Virus record (IMG/VR): IMGVR_UViG_3300044971_004948
Location: 1 to 40,094 of that record
Reading direction: 5' to 3' (one strand)
Source of the DNA: a virus
Length of the DNA: 40,094 nt
Shown: positions 16,901-23,686 of the stretch, in pieces
Numbering within the stretch: the stretch's first letter is position 1
Layout of the letters: each line of letters opens with the position of its first letter
The notes under the pieces: model-generated
The model's input: the letters and a program-made list of their open reading frames with translations, nothing else
The model's database searches: none
What the model was told of the DNA's origin: nothing
Made by a program: the position numbers and the translations under genes

Positions 16901-17048
16901 CCAGCATCCCGTTGGTGAAGTAGTTCTCCTCAAAGAACGCCCGCCCATCGATCTCGCCCTTGAGGAAGGTGTCGAGGCTGAGCACCGTGGCACGCCGATC
17001 TGCCGCGAAGACCGAGGGGCGGGGGGTGCAGAGTTCTTTGAGGGCCAT
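13905..17048 (-). CDS. DUF499 family AAA+-type ATPase
   Basis: 1047 residues; first gene of the operon. Walker A is AMGGGKTHSM (about 74-83) and Walker B is VIFLDELPPYLEY (about 170-182), both intact and in the form typical of DUF499. About residues 660-780 contain the family's conserved helical part. Near residues 865-905 is a segment with HYTTDGSSPIGTNAAVYDG and AVAQAPAYS, resembling the chitobiase/FN3-like C-terminal fold used for substrate recognition. DUF499 proteins accompany DUF1156 methylases in anti-phage loci and probably act as the large sensor or motor subunit. A start at ATG 17048 follows an AAGGGG stretch. Confidence 0.9.
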   Translation of the reverse strand: MALKELCTPRPSVFAADRRATVLSLDTFLKGEIDGRAFFEENYFTNGMLALVERAFRHLSGSGAGSSVFQLSQAMGGGKTHSMIALGLLAREPNLRQEVCSQIEGGNPAPNLGACQVVGFNGRSTDATGGIWGSIAEQLGRAEQFTKYVAPLLSAPGPQAWKELLGEQPLVIFLDELPPYLEYAVAVPVGNGNLATVTTAALANLFVAVTEMPNVCLVLSDLGGTNYAAGQDNINQAVSNAIQQLTGESRRIAVPITPVNPNGDELYHILRKRLFAQVAPQNAIDGVAGSYREALREAVNMGLTTTTPESLYTRIQDSYPFHPDLRELVGKFKENEGFQQTRGVIRLMQMVVSDLWKSEKAGGLDLIHPYDLDLNQDEIASEVRTINPSLSEAIAHDIAHGGDAEVELIDETNGNSDASDAARLILVASLSTTPGAIHGMREYQLVDCLQRPGRDLSSFKTNVLDKLATRAWYLHNSPDGRLFFKNQQNLAAKLRSTAQSLHNETVERMLREHLEDYFEPSLRDCFQVVKVLPPPDEVQLDQEKTTLVITRPGGQANGLPVSQDWQDWWQQQPFKNRVLFLSGSKDTYMKILDAARQSRALVSIEDDLRSENTPPDDPQWRALDSLRDRIGLQFTAALKETFDQLVYPSVNSSLRAGSIDLAFAGNTNGEATIKQTLKTVRKFTTEISDDAFRTYAEAKLFGATDGGVALWSDVKRAAATRTDWPLHKPSALEDLKAEAQRRDLWRPEGNYVRKGPFPPPTPSIEIREGARDEDGDGRTYLQLIPLHCDRIVFESGDSEPTTASTPVPTTSKFEAKGLQYKFLAFDSENPERQSEVKTWTATLRLKKQLIDRGDHYEVELQAFPRANGVSIHYTTDGSSPIGTNAAVYDGSLRVPANCRKVCAVAQAPAYSLTSQHIVQDIPKRGEEARTIDATRQARWQKVSKLDDSGSVWDLITRLEQTSGVVAYDVQLSATSSNGEQIVDYTGSLASGYGGAELKAVATKLQDIVQDGSLRMEIGELGFPTGQALIDWLNASKEPFNLSYVSQD

Positions 17049-17252
17049 AAAAAGAATCGCCCCTTATTTGTTGGAATAGGTGTGATTTATGCGCTGGCTG
17101 CATAGATCAAGCCCTGGGTCTGCCTCGCGCTGGCTCAGGGTCTTGGCGCCGCTCATGGCAGGTGGGGCAAGGGCTCAGCCGCAGGCCCATTAAAGCCCTG
17201 TGCTGCCTTCGCGGGGCGTATTTGCGGCTTTCCTTCTTCTATGTGAGGGCGG
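17049..17252. other. intergenic gap between capsid-module end and defence operon
   Basis: 204 bp upstream of the DUF499 operon. It should hold that operon's promoter: on the minus strand TTGATC (17105-17110) and ATAAAT (17085-17090) are possible boxes, but the 14-bp spacing is short. A 27-codon minus-strand reading (17190-17107) contains CPTCHERR, a possible zinc-knuckle fragment, probably not a gene. A GC-rich partial inverted repeat lies around 17165-17218. No clear terminator is seen. Confidence 0.35.
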
Positions 17253-17813
17253 TCAGCTCAGAACAAACACGTCCCCGCTCGCCTGATCCAGATACAGGTC
17301 TCCGGGCATTGAGCCAGGCACATCGGTTGGGGCGCCACTGCCCGTGAACCAGCCAGTGCCTCGGTTGCCTTGGGGGCCCGCAGCGCCCTGGATGCCCTGG
17401 ATGCCTTGCGGGCCAGGATCCCCCTGCAGACCTTGGGGGCCTTGCGGACCTTCGATGCCCTGAGGCCCCTGGATCGAGCCGCCATTCACCCAGCTGTCAC
17501 TGCTCGCGTCCCACACCTGGAACGAGTCATCGGCCTGAACGATGTAGGCATCGCCCTGGGCAGCGTCTGTCGGCAGGTCGGCAGCCGTTGGCACGTGGCC
17601 CTTGAAGGTGATGCCCAGACCCGGTGCACCTTGGATGCCCTGCTGCCCCTGTGCCCCCTCCGGACCTGCAGGGCCTTGTGCACCAGCAGGGCCCTGCGGA
17701 CCCTGGGGGCCTATGCCGCCATCAGCACCGGGCAAGCCCTGCACCCCCTGGGGGCCTTGCGGGCCGGCTTCGCCCTGGGGGCCCTTGAGTGAACCGGAGG
17801 GAATCCAGGCCAT
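17253..17813 (-). CDS. collagen-like phage fibre/tail-tip protein
   Basis: 186 residues from ATG 17813 (MAWIPSGSLKGPQGEAG). An upstream ATG at 17846 would add 11 residues but sits directly against the motif copy at 17847. The chain contains two Gly-X-Y collagen-like tracts (about 10-62 and 115-155) around a globular insert (HVPTAADLPTDAAQGDAYIV, a carbohydrate-binding-like or trimerisation segment), then a terminal PGDLYLDQASGDVFVLS. Collagen repeats form trimeric stalks in phage fibres. The terminal block closely resembles the end of the 18334-19170 product, suggesting a shared assembly module. Confidence 0.8.
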   Translation of the reverse strand: MAWIPSGSLKGPQGEAGPQGPQGVQGLPGADGGIGPQGPQGPAGAQGPAGPEGAQGQQGIQGAPGLGITFKGHVPTAADLPTDAAQGDAYIVQADDSFQVWDASSDSWVNGGSIQGPQGIEGPQGPQGLQGDPGPQGIQGIQGAAGPQGNRGTGWFTGSGAPTDVPGSMPGDLYLDQASGDVFVLS

Positions 17814-17846
17814 GGCAACACGGGCCTGGGGCCCGGAACGGGACAT

Positions 17847-17859
17847 CTCCTATTGCCGA
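17847..17859 (-). promoter_or_regulatory. motif copy 2 (TCGGCAATAGGAG), upstream of collagen-like gene
   Basis: Minus-strand copy of YTCGGCAATAGGRR lying between the stop at 17867 and the collagen-like gene, immediately before ATG 17846 and 33 bp before ATG 17813. If the motif includes a -10-like box, the transcript would start near or inside the first ATG, favouring initiation at 17813. Confidence 0.6.
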
Positions 17860-17866
17860 GCTCTGA

Positions 17867-18334
17867 TCAGTGCAGGAGCACCTGCCACCAGCTGCCTCGG
17901 GCCAGGGTCACGGCATTGCCGGCCACTTCTGAGCGAAAGCGCAGCAGCAGGTTCCCGCCGTTGCTGCCGTTCTCCACAGTCCCGCTCACCTGGGCCAGCA
18001 GCAGAGAATCACCGGCTGAGCCGGTGCCGCGCAGCGGGGTGTCGTAGGCCGTCGCGGTGAGGTTGCGCACGCTGGTGAGGCTTTCACCGGTCAGCAGGTT
18101 GTGGATCACGGCGGCCGGCCCTGCTGGCCCCGCGAGTGTGGTCACTAACCCGGTGCTGGGTGCCGCGGCCGAGAAATACAGCCACGCCTGAAACGACAGG
18201 CACTGCTGCGGTGTGATCGCCAGCGAGAAGACCGTGCTCCAGCTGCTGGCAGAGGCTGTGCTCAGCGGTGCGTGCAGCCGTCCGAGCTTCAGGGATGAAG
18301 GGCCTTTGAGATTCGTCTGCAGTTGCCAGCCCAT
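17867..18334 (-). CDS. putative phage structural/fibre-associated protein
   Basis: 155 residues from ATG 18334, which shares a base with the preceding stop. Mostly beta-strand and Ser/Thr/Ala/Leu-rich (FSLAITPQQCLSFQAWLYFS; SLTSVRNLTATAYDTPL; NLLLRFRSEVAGNAVTL), as in jelly-roll or fibre-attached virion proteins. No named family recognised. Assignment rests on context: it sits in an unbroken series of minus-strand virion genes, between the 278-residue fibre-type protein and the collagen-like protein. Confidence 0.6.
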   Translation of the reverse strand: MGWQLQTNLKGPSSLKLGRLHAPLSTASASSWSTVFSLAITPQQCLSFQAWLYFSAAAPSTGLVTTLAGPAGPAAVIHNLLTGESLTSVRNLTATAYDTPLRGTGSAGDSLLLAQVSGTVENGSNGGNLLLRFRSEVAGNAVTLARGSWWQVLLH

Positions 18335-19170
18335 CAGGCTTCCTCCAGCACGTACACCTGGCCGCTGAGGCCATCGAGATAGAAGTCACCGCTGCGGGCC
18401 TCAGGCAGCACACCCGGCGGGCCTTCGCCATGCCACCAGCGGGTGCCGGCTGTTCCTGCAGACCGCCAGTGCCCGTCTGCCGCCAGGAAGCGATCTGCGG
18501 CTCCATCCGATCCCGGCACACCTCCGGGCGTGCCTGATCCATCCGTGGAGAACGCTGCCAGGGCCAGGGCGGCATCCCCCTGGGGCGGCTGGGCTACGAA
18601 GCGCAGCCCACCGGCTGGGGCCAGCCGCAGATGCCAGCGCTGCGGTTGCTTGCCGTCGTAGATCGCCCCCAGCAGTCCTGACCCGGGGATGAGAGGTTGC
18701 ATCCCACCAGGGCTGGGCCCCGGTGGCAGAGGGTGTGGTCGCAGCAGGCAGGGGCACCGCAGCCCGTGCACCGCCAGTTCGGCCTGCAGGCTTGCGGGGG
18801 CCACGGCATTCACCTGCACCAGCACATCCGCGGGGTTCAGATAGCTGTGCCGCAGCCGGTTGCCGTCTGGCCAGGCGCAGGTCTCGCTGCTGCCATCACC
18901 CCAGCGCACGGTGATCGCAGCCGGTGGGCTGCTCTGGCAGCGCAGCACCAGCCAGATCACAAAGCTTCCCGGCGTGCATGCCTCCGGCAACCAGCTCAGC
19001 TCCAGCGGAGCCGGCTGCAGGGCGGCACGCCTGTATCCCAGTGCCAGCCACTCGGCGGCATCCACTGGCCAGACCAACTCCGGTTCCCCCGGACAGCCCA
19101 GGGGCGGAAGCAGCCGTTGCCGGCTATCGCCCCCGGAGCTGTTGCCGGGTGTGAGTGGGTAGGGCGGCAT
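18334..19170 (-). CDS. putative phage fibre/adaptor protein
   Basis: 278 residues from ATG 19170, chosen because the next upstream gene (ending at 19187) occupies the DNA before it and a GGGA ribosome-binding stretch precedes this ATG. Residues ~33-47 (VWPVDAAEWLALGYR) repeat a motif in the C-terminus of the upstream 97-residue protein. The middle is strand-rich with ITVRWGDGSSETCAWPDG, a PKD/Ig-like pattern. The C-terminus has a fibre-tip-like ADRFLAADGHWR and ends GDFYLDGLSGQVYVL, echoing the collagen-like protein. A tail-fibre or capsid-fibre role is inferred. Confidence 0.65.
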   Translation of the reverse strand: MPPYPLTPGNSSGGDSRQRLLPPLGCPGEPELVWPVDAAEWLALGYRRAALQPAPLELSWLPEACTPGSFVIWLVLRCQSSPPAAITVRWGDGSSETCAWPDGNRLRHSYLNPADVLVQVNAVAPASLQAELAVHGLRCPCLLRPHPLPPGPSPGGMQPLIPGSGLLGAIYDGKQPQRWHLRLAPAGGLRFVAQPPQGDAALALAAFSTDGSGTPGGVPGSDGAADRFLAADGHWRSAGTAGTRWWHGEGPPGVLPEARSGDFYLDGLSGQVYVLEEA

Positions 19171-19186
19171 GGCCGGGATCCCTGGC

Positions 19187-19480
19187 TCAACTGGCCTGGC
19201 TGTCGGCCGGCAGCACCTGCCAGCCCAGGGCCAGCCAGTCGGCCACATCCACCGGATGCACCTGCCGGATCTGTTCCCCCTTGCCGATCCGCCGCAAGCC
19301 GGGTTTGGCGGCCGCGGCCGCAACAGCTGCGGGTTGCGCAGCGCTCTGCGGGGGAGGCACCTTGGCGGCAGCCGGGGCCGGGACCACCACTTCTGCCATG
19401 GGCGGGGTGGGTTCGAGAGAGGCATCGGTGGCATCAACGGCTTCCGGTTGATCACCGGCTGTGTTGCGAGGTCGGGCCAT
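19187..19480 (-). CDS. small Ala/Pro-rich virion-module protein
   Basis: 97 residues from ATG 19480. The first ~60 residues are Ala/Pro/Val-rich and probably disordered. The C-terminal 35 contain KPGLRRIGKGEQIRQVHPVD and then VADWLALGWQVLP, a motif repeated in the next gene product. It could be a linker or minor structural protein. Position between the decoration-type and fibre-type genes supports a virion role; no family recognised. Confidence 0.55.
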   Translation of the reverse strand: MARPRNTAGDQPEAVDATDASLEPTPPMAEVVVPAPAAAKVPPPQSAAQPAAVAAAAAKPGLRRIGKGEQIRQVHPVDVADWLALGWQVLPADSQAS

Positions 19481-19491
19481 GGCGTCTCTCC

Positions 19492-19929
19492 TCAGGCCGG
19501 CACGGTGGCGGTCAGCCCCGCCAGCAGCCCGGCGGGTGTTTCAGGGGTGATCACCGCCTTGGCCAGGGCTACAGCCGGAAGCTGCACGTGCGGCAGATCG
19601 GCTGGATCCAGGACGATGTCGTGGCCACTGATGCGGGCCTCCACCAGGCCGCCCTGGGCAGGTACGGCCACCTTGCAGAGGCTCACGAAGCTCCCCTGGC
19701 TGCCGTCATCGCGCAGCGGTGCCACCAGCAGCTCAGCCTCCACCGTGGTGGTGGCACCGGGGTGACTCACCACAAAGGAGAAGCTCATGGCGGCGTCGAG
19801 CTTGGTGTTGAGCTCCACCACGTCGCCGCTGGCGCGGCTCAGTGGGAAGGGCCGTGTGGCGCCGTGCTGAATCGCACCCACCAGCACGGTTTCGGCATCG
19901 AGCAGGGGGTTGGCGTTGTGTCGGAACAT
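19492..19929 (-). CDS. putative capsid decoration or minor virion protein
   Basis: 145 residues, beginning FRHNANPLLDAETVLVGAI and rich in strands and small residues (VVELNTKLDAAMSFSFVVSH; ARISGHDIVLDPADLPHVQL). Short strand-rich proteins encoded directly downstream of the major capsid gene are often decoration or cement proteins. That is the basis of this call, with no sequence family recognised. It follows the major capsid stop by 15 bp. Confidence 0.5.
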   Translation of the reverse strand: MFRHNANPLLDAETVLVGAIQHGATRPFPLSRASGDVVELNTKLDAAMSFSFVVSHPGATTTVEAELLVAPLRDDGSQGSFVSLCKVAVPAQGGLVEARISGHDIVLDPADLPHVQLPAVALAKAVITPETPAGLLAGLTATVPA

Positions 19930-19944
19930 CGGTGCTCTCCTGCC

Positions 19945-20859
19945 TCAGGCGGCGGTGATGTTGAACAGGCGGCCGGCGCTGCGGTCGTGCAACACGGCAA
20001 AGCCCACGTACCAATCGACGCGGGTGCGGAACACCGGGGCATCGGGCACCTCGCCCAGATCGCGCACGGAGATGCCGTAACGCCCCTGGAAAGGGCCCTG
20101 CAGGCCGGTCACTCCCTGATCCCCGAAGGCCAGGCAGTAGATCGAGGTGGTGTCACCGGCTTCCGAGAAGCCGAGGATCTCGCGGCCCTGGGCGTCGCGG
20201 TCCACCGTGAGGATTTCGCATTCCTGGTAGCGGTGCACCACGGCCCCGAGGCTGTTGGTCTCGGCGGTGTAGGCGCAGCAACCGCCGGCGCGGGCCAGGG
20301 CATTGAGCTGGCGGCGCACCGCCTTGCTCATCAGCAGGTACTTGGGCCTGCCCATGCCATCCACGCTGTCCACTAGGGCGTCGAGGGCGTCGAGGTTCAC
20401 GGTGCTGCCACCGTTGTCCACCACGTTGCCGCCGCTCAGGGGCAGGCGTTTCTGCAGCCCGTCGAAGCCGCGGGGGTTGGAGGCCGTGTCGCCTTTCACG
20501 ATCGTGGCTTCCAGCGTCAGCCGCATCGAGCGGATCTTCATCTCGATCTGGCTGGCCCGGGCCTCGGGGCCCATCAGGTCCACGATCGAGCGGTCCACAT
20601 CCACGTCACCCCCGAAGAGGTGCACGGCTTCCGCGCGCTGGTCAGCGACGCCGTAGCTCTGGGTGTAGCCCTCGTTCACGGCCCGGAAGCCCACAGTGGG
20701 CAACTCGGCCTCCTGGGCATAGAAGATGCCGCTGCCGGCGATGTTCATGAAGGGGAGGCGGCTCAACAGTTCCCCTTCCGCAAAGGTCTTGAGAACGGCC
20801 AGATGCTCCAGCCGGTTCTCGTACTTGGCCGCCTCGATCAGCGTGAGGCCCATTGCCAC
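19945..20859 (-). CDS. major capsid protein
   Basis: 304 residues from GTG 20859 (ATG 20853 is two codons inside). GLTLIEAAKYENRLEHLAVL opens an N-arm, LLSRLPFMNIAGSGIFYAQE follows, and the rest has the helix-strand pattern of HK97-fold coat proteins. Examples are AVRRQLNALARAG, the EILTVDRDAQG segment and the end FRTRVDWYVGFAVLHDRSAGRL, a common capsid C-terminal block. Length is normal for small caudovirus coats. The scaffold gene lies upstream in transcription but is separated by a plus-strand two-gene insert. A copy of the CGGCAATAGG motif sits ~30 bp before the start, suggesting independent transcription. Confidence 0.8.
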   Translation of the reverse strand: MAMGLTLIEAAKYENRLEHLAVLKTFAEGELLSRLPFMNIAGSGIFYAQEAELPTVGFRAVNEGYTQSYGVADQRAEAVHLFGGDVDVDRSIVDLMGPEARASQIEMKIRSMRLTLEATIVKGDTASNPRGFDGLQKRLPLSGGNVVDNGGSTVNLDALDALVDSVDGMGRPKYLLMSKAVRRQLNALARAGGCCAYTAETNSLGAVVHRYQECEILTVDRDAQGREILGFSEAGDTTSIYCLAFGDQGVTGLQGPFQGRYGISVRDLGEVPDAPVFRTRVDWYVGFAVLHDRSAGRLFNITAA

Positions 20860-20887
20860 TCCCGGGGCCTGACCCCAGCAACGTCAC

Positions 20888-20900
20888 CTCCTATTGCCGA
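20888..20900 (-). promoter_or_regulatory. motif copy 3 (TCGGCAATAGGAG), upstream of major capsid gene
   Basis: Minus-strand copy of YTCGGCAATAGGRR, ending 28 bp before the GTG start of the major capsid gene. It is located exactly at the junction between the capsid gene and the divergent plus-strand cargo unit, where a minus-strand transcript would need to restart. Confidence 0.65.
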
Positions 20901-20917
20901 GGAGGGCGAGGTGTTGC

Positions 20918-20932
20918 GATCCGTTTCGGATC
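20918..20932. promoter_or_regulatory. inverted repeat GATCCGTTTCGGATC before the cargo pair
   Basis: Perfect 6-bp arms around a TTT loop, 12 bp upstream of ATG 20945 and between two divergent genes. It could be an operator for the plus-strand unit or a hairpin shielding its ribosome-binding site. Too small to assign firmly. Confidence 0.35.
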
Positions 20933-20944
20933 CTTGACCGGGAA

Positions 20945-22021
20945 ATGGCAGCCGGAATAAACACAAAGGTGCAAGAAGGTGGTTTTGTGGCAACCGAAGA
21001 GGCAAGAATTGACTTCTTCGAGATCACAAAATGCGGGTATTACGAGAGAGGTTCAAGCGCTCCAAGCTTTGGTTCGCTCAGTGAAGTTCTCGGCAACTTC
21101 CGTAATTGGGCGTTTGCCCCAGGGATGGAGATAGGGCAAACATGCACATACGCCCTGTCTGATGCAAGCGACATACTGCGCACCTTTTGCCTTGATCACT
21201 CTGTTTCTAGCAATGAAGAGCTTTTGCTTGCGACATGGAATGAAACCGAAACTCTCAACGGCTCATTCGCAAGCCTGAATCCCGCGGCCCGTCCAGGTAA
21301 TCCTGATTTAGATGTAAAAAGGATACCCAGCGGGAACATCCCAGGATATCCATCTTATTTCTGGTTTTTGCCAAGGCAAAGCCTGCTGGCCACCATTCGG
21401 ATATCGGGGAGGTTGACTGGCAAGCGCGGCCTCCATAAGTTGCTAAGCGAGTACTTGGCAAAGCTCTCTCCCAATGTCGCGTGCAGTGAGGATGGCGAGA
21501 TCTCTGGATATGTCCGCAGTCACGGGGATCAGCCGAGGATGCTTTACCCAAGTATTGACTGGCATCCGCGACGAAAGCCCGCAGAAATAGAATTCATCAG
21601 GGGCAATTTCCGGGAAATAAGGAGGATAGTTCGAAAGAATGATCTTGAGGTTAGCAGCGCTGATGATGCCGAGCTGATGGAAAAGCTGCTTCGCAATCTT
21701 GGCATCAGGTTAAATCTTCTGCCGAGGGAAGGGGCCCGAGAGGTCCTGAGGTTCAAAGCGGAAATTGATTTTTCTCCTACCGAGGAAGAGCTGGATCAGG
21801 TGATAGCAGAATGGGAGCGGGGGCTAGATTCTGGTTCCAAATGGGATAACATCGGTTTTGAATTAAAGGGATCTCCCTCGACCCACTGGCTTAGTCATTC
21901 GCTAGTTAATACAAGTGTCTCAATAGATATTGCCAGGGATAGTAATGGCCTGGCTTCCGCGGAGAGCGTGATGAGGGGTCTCCAGACCGAGAGGGCGGTC
22001 ATCATGGCTTCATTGGATTAG
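20945..22021 (+). CDS. RexA-like cytosolic protein of a two-gene exclusion-type unit (tentative)
   Basis: 358 residues from ATG 20945. No family recognised with certainty. Seen: an N-terminal strand (ARIDFFEITKCGYYE), a central IPGYPSYFWFLPRQSLLATI followed by a helix (GKRGLHKLLSEYLAKL), and a basic segment (RGNFREIRRIVRKND). Phage lambda RexA has a similar layout, with 'GFPSFLF...' then helix then basic region, and is likewise encoded directly before a four-helix membrane protein. Resemblance is architectural and by eye. The gene is oriented against the capsid genes, is less GC-rich than they are, and precedes its partner by 8 bp. Confidence 0.5.
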   Translation: MAAGINTKVQEGGFVATEEARIDFFEITKCGYYERGSSAPSFGSLSEVLGNFRNWAFAPGMEIGQTCTYALSDASDILRTFCLDHSVSSNEELLLATWNETETLNGSFASLNPAARPGNPDLDVKRIPSGNIPGYPSYFWFLPRQSLLATIRISGRLTGKRGLHKLLSEYLAKLSPNVACSEDGEISGYVRSHGDQPRMLYPSIDWHPRRKPAEIEFIRGNFREIRRIVRKNDLEVSSADDAELMEKLLRNLGIRLNLLPREGAREVLRFKAEIDFSPTEEELDQVIAEWERGLDSGSKWDNIGFELKGSPSTHWLSHSLVNTSVSIDIARDSNGLASAESVMRGLQTERAVIMASLD

Positions 22022-22029
22022 AATAGATC

Positions 22030-22560
22030 ATGAACAAGATTTCGCGTCTTCTTTCTGCATCCCTTGCCTTAGCTGTGCTTTTTTGTGGCTACAAGGTCGG
22101 CGCCGATATCCCAATCGCCAGCCAAGTTGGGCTCTTGGATCACTTGGTTAGCTTTTCCTCGGTTGTTTTTGGGGTTGTAGGCGTCTGGCTTGCAGTCGTT
22201 TATCCGAGTGTGATGACTGGCCTCTTCAGAGGGCAAACAGACTTGGATGCTAAAAAGCGTCTTGACGACGCGTCTGCTCTACTTCTTCCTTTGGTGCTGG
22301 CCACTCTTGTTTCTATTTTGGCACTTGCATCCAGGTTTGCGGTTGAAGCCGTAGTGGCGATGAGCGTATCGTCGCAATTCTCAGCAGATGTTGGCAGGGG
22401 ATTGTTCTTTGCCTTTTTGCTTGTTTTGCTAGGGGCCGTAGCCTGCTCGCTGCTACTTTCTTTGCTGCCAGCTGTGCGCATTTTGACTCAACGAAGAGCG
22501 GAGCTGGCGGGACAGAGAACTCGAAAGCGTATCATGTCACAAGTTGACAAGAGTAATTGA
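22030..22560 (+). CDS. four-helix membrane protein, RexB-like (tentative)
   Basis: 176 residues. Four hydrophobic segments: about 5-25, 40-62 (SSVVFGVVGVWLAVVYPSVM), 84-108 and 120-148 (GLFFAFLLVLLGAVACSLLL). A charged cytosolic loop (TDLDAKKRLDDAS) lies between the second and third, and a basic tail at the end. This is the same order and loop placement as RexB, the ion-channel-like effector of RexAB, though slightly longer. Together with the upstream gene it makes a plausible superinfection-exclusion or abortive-infection cargo unit. The call is based on topology and neighbour only. Confidence 0.55.
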   Translation: MNKISRLLSASLALAVLFCGYKVGADIPIASQVGLLDHLVSFSSVVFGVVGVWLAVVYPSVMTGLFRGQTDLDAKKRLDDASALLLPLVLATLVSILALASRFAVEAVVAMSVSSQFSADVGRGLFFAFLLVLLGAVACSLLLSLLPAVRILTQRRAELAGQRTRKRIMSQVDKSN

Positions 22561-22774
22561 CGATTTGCAATGGCTTGATTGGTGACATCGGATAGGAGGA
22601 CTTCGGCTGGAAGACTTGGCAATCCGGCGAAGCCATTTTGCATTTCGCTCTAAAAGGGTAATTGGCGAAGGAGTGAAGGCTGGGTGCTTGCTGGAGTGGA
22701 GTGGTCGGAATCGGTCTTGACCTGCCCGTGGCAATAAGAAAACCTGAGAATGCGAGGTCACTAATACATCTCAT
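22561..22774. other. intergenic, AT-richer spacer
   Basis: 214 bp between the end of the plus-strand cargo pair and the end of the convergent scaffold gene. I see no gene, no strong stem-loop terminator and no motif copy. Composition matches the cargo pair rather than the capsid genes, so the insert probably spans about 20910-22770. Confidence 0.4.
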
Positions 22775-23635
22775 TCATTTCATTCGCGACGCTGTCTTTG
22801 GTGTAAACCCCGCCCGGTACAACTCCGCAGCACTCATGGCCTGCGGGTTGATCAGCTCGCCGTTGGCGCCCACCGTGCCGGTGCCGTAGCTCACGGCGGC
22901 AGGTCCGCCCATGGCGCCCCGCTGCTGGAACAGGAAGCCGTACACCGGGTGGACCCGCAGGTCCTCCAGGAATTCAGAGGCGGTCAGCGGCCTGCCGTCA
23001 TCACCCAGCAACGGCTGGCCCTGGGCATCCAGTGGTTCCAGGCTGTCGCTGCCGTCCTTGCCGGGTACCAGCCGGAAGCTCTCCCACAGCTGGCCTTTGA
23101 ACACGTCAAAGAACGTCCCGCGGCCATCACCGCCTGTGCGGCCCTCAGCCTCTGAGAACGCCCGCTCCAGCAGCCGTTCCTTGCGCAGTTGCAGCACCCG
23201 CTCGGCCGCGGCGTCCCGTTCGGCGGCGATGGCGGCCACCTTGCGGGCACTGGCCTCCTCCATCTGACGCTCCCTGAGCTCCAGCTGCTGTTCGAGCTTC
23301 TGCTTCTGCTTCTCGGCCTCCTGCAGCCGCGTGTACTCCTCGGGGTTGATCTCCGAGAAGCGGTTCAGCTGCTGCTTCAGCGAGCGGATCTCCTTCTCCA
23401 GTTGGTTGCTGCGGCGCCGCTCGGCCTTCAGGGCATCGGGCACCAGCGGTAGGTCGCTGTCGCTTGCCTGGATGCCTTCGGTTTCGGGGCTCTCCCCGTA
23501 GCCATGGCCGGCAGCCAGGTTGGTGTGCTCAGCCCTGGATTCAGCAGCCCCTTCTGCATGAGCAGGGCTGTGGTCGCTCTCGCTCCCTTGGGGGGCTGCA
23601 GGAGCGGAGTGGTTGCTGGTGGAAGTGGTGGCCAT
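22775..23635 (-). CDS. phage scaffolding-like protein
   Basis: 286 residues from ATG 23635. The first ~75 residues are Ser/Ala/Glu-rich and disordered. Residues ~80-165 form a long charged coiled coil (RRRSNQLEKEIRSLKQQLNR, YTRLQEAEKQKQKLEQQLEL). The C-terminal part (about 175-286) is globular and ends in MSAAELYRAGFTPKTASRMK, a basic helical tail like those that bind coat protein. This architecture fits capsid scaffolds. It lies upstream of the major capsid gene in transcription, the canonical order, separated only by the cargo insert. A motif copy lies about 50 bp before its start. Confidence 0.75.
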   Translation of the reverse strand: MATTSTSNHSAPAAPQGSESDHSPAHAEGAAESRAEHTNLAAGHGYGESPETEGIQASDSDLPLVPDALKAERRRSNQLEKEIRSLKQQLNRFSEINPEEYTRLQEAEKQKQKLEQQLELRERQMEEASARKVAAIAAERDAAAERVLQLRKERLLERAFSEAEGRTGGDGRGTFFDVFKGQLWESFRLVPGKDGSDSLEPLDAQGQPLLGDDGRPLTASEFLEDLRVHPVYGFLFQQRGAMGGPAAVSYGTGTVGANGELINPQAMSAAELYRAGFTPKTASRMK

Positions 23636-23686
23636 GACCCGTCGCGGCTGTCAGTGGAGCGAGCACCCCGTCCGGGCTGTGCTCAC

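Noticed and set aside
17161-17218. Possible fourth copy of the GGCAAGGG structured repeat
   Set aside because: It has GGCAAGGGCT and a TTCGCGGGGCG-like end but the pairing partner is AGCCCTGTGC, the side element is absent and no plus-strand gene follows. Too degenerate to count.
18697-20376. Very long plus-strand open frame of about 560 codons
   Set aside because: Antisense to four virion genes including the major capsid protein; no domain is visible. It is a by-product of GC-rich codon usage.
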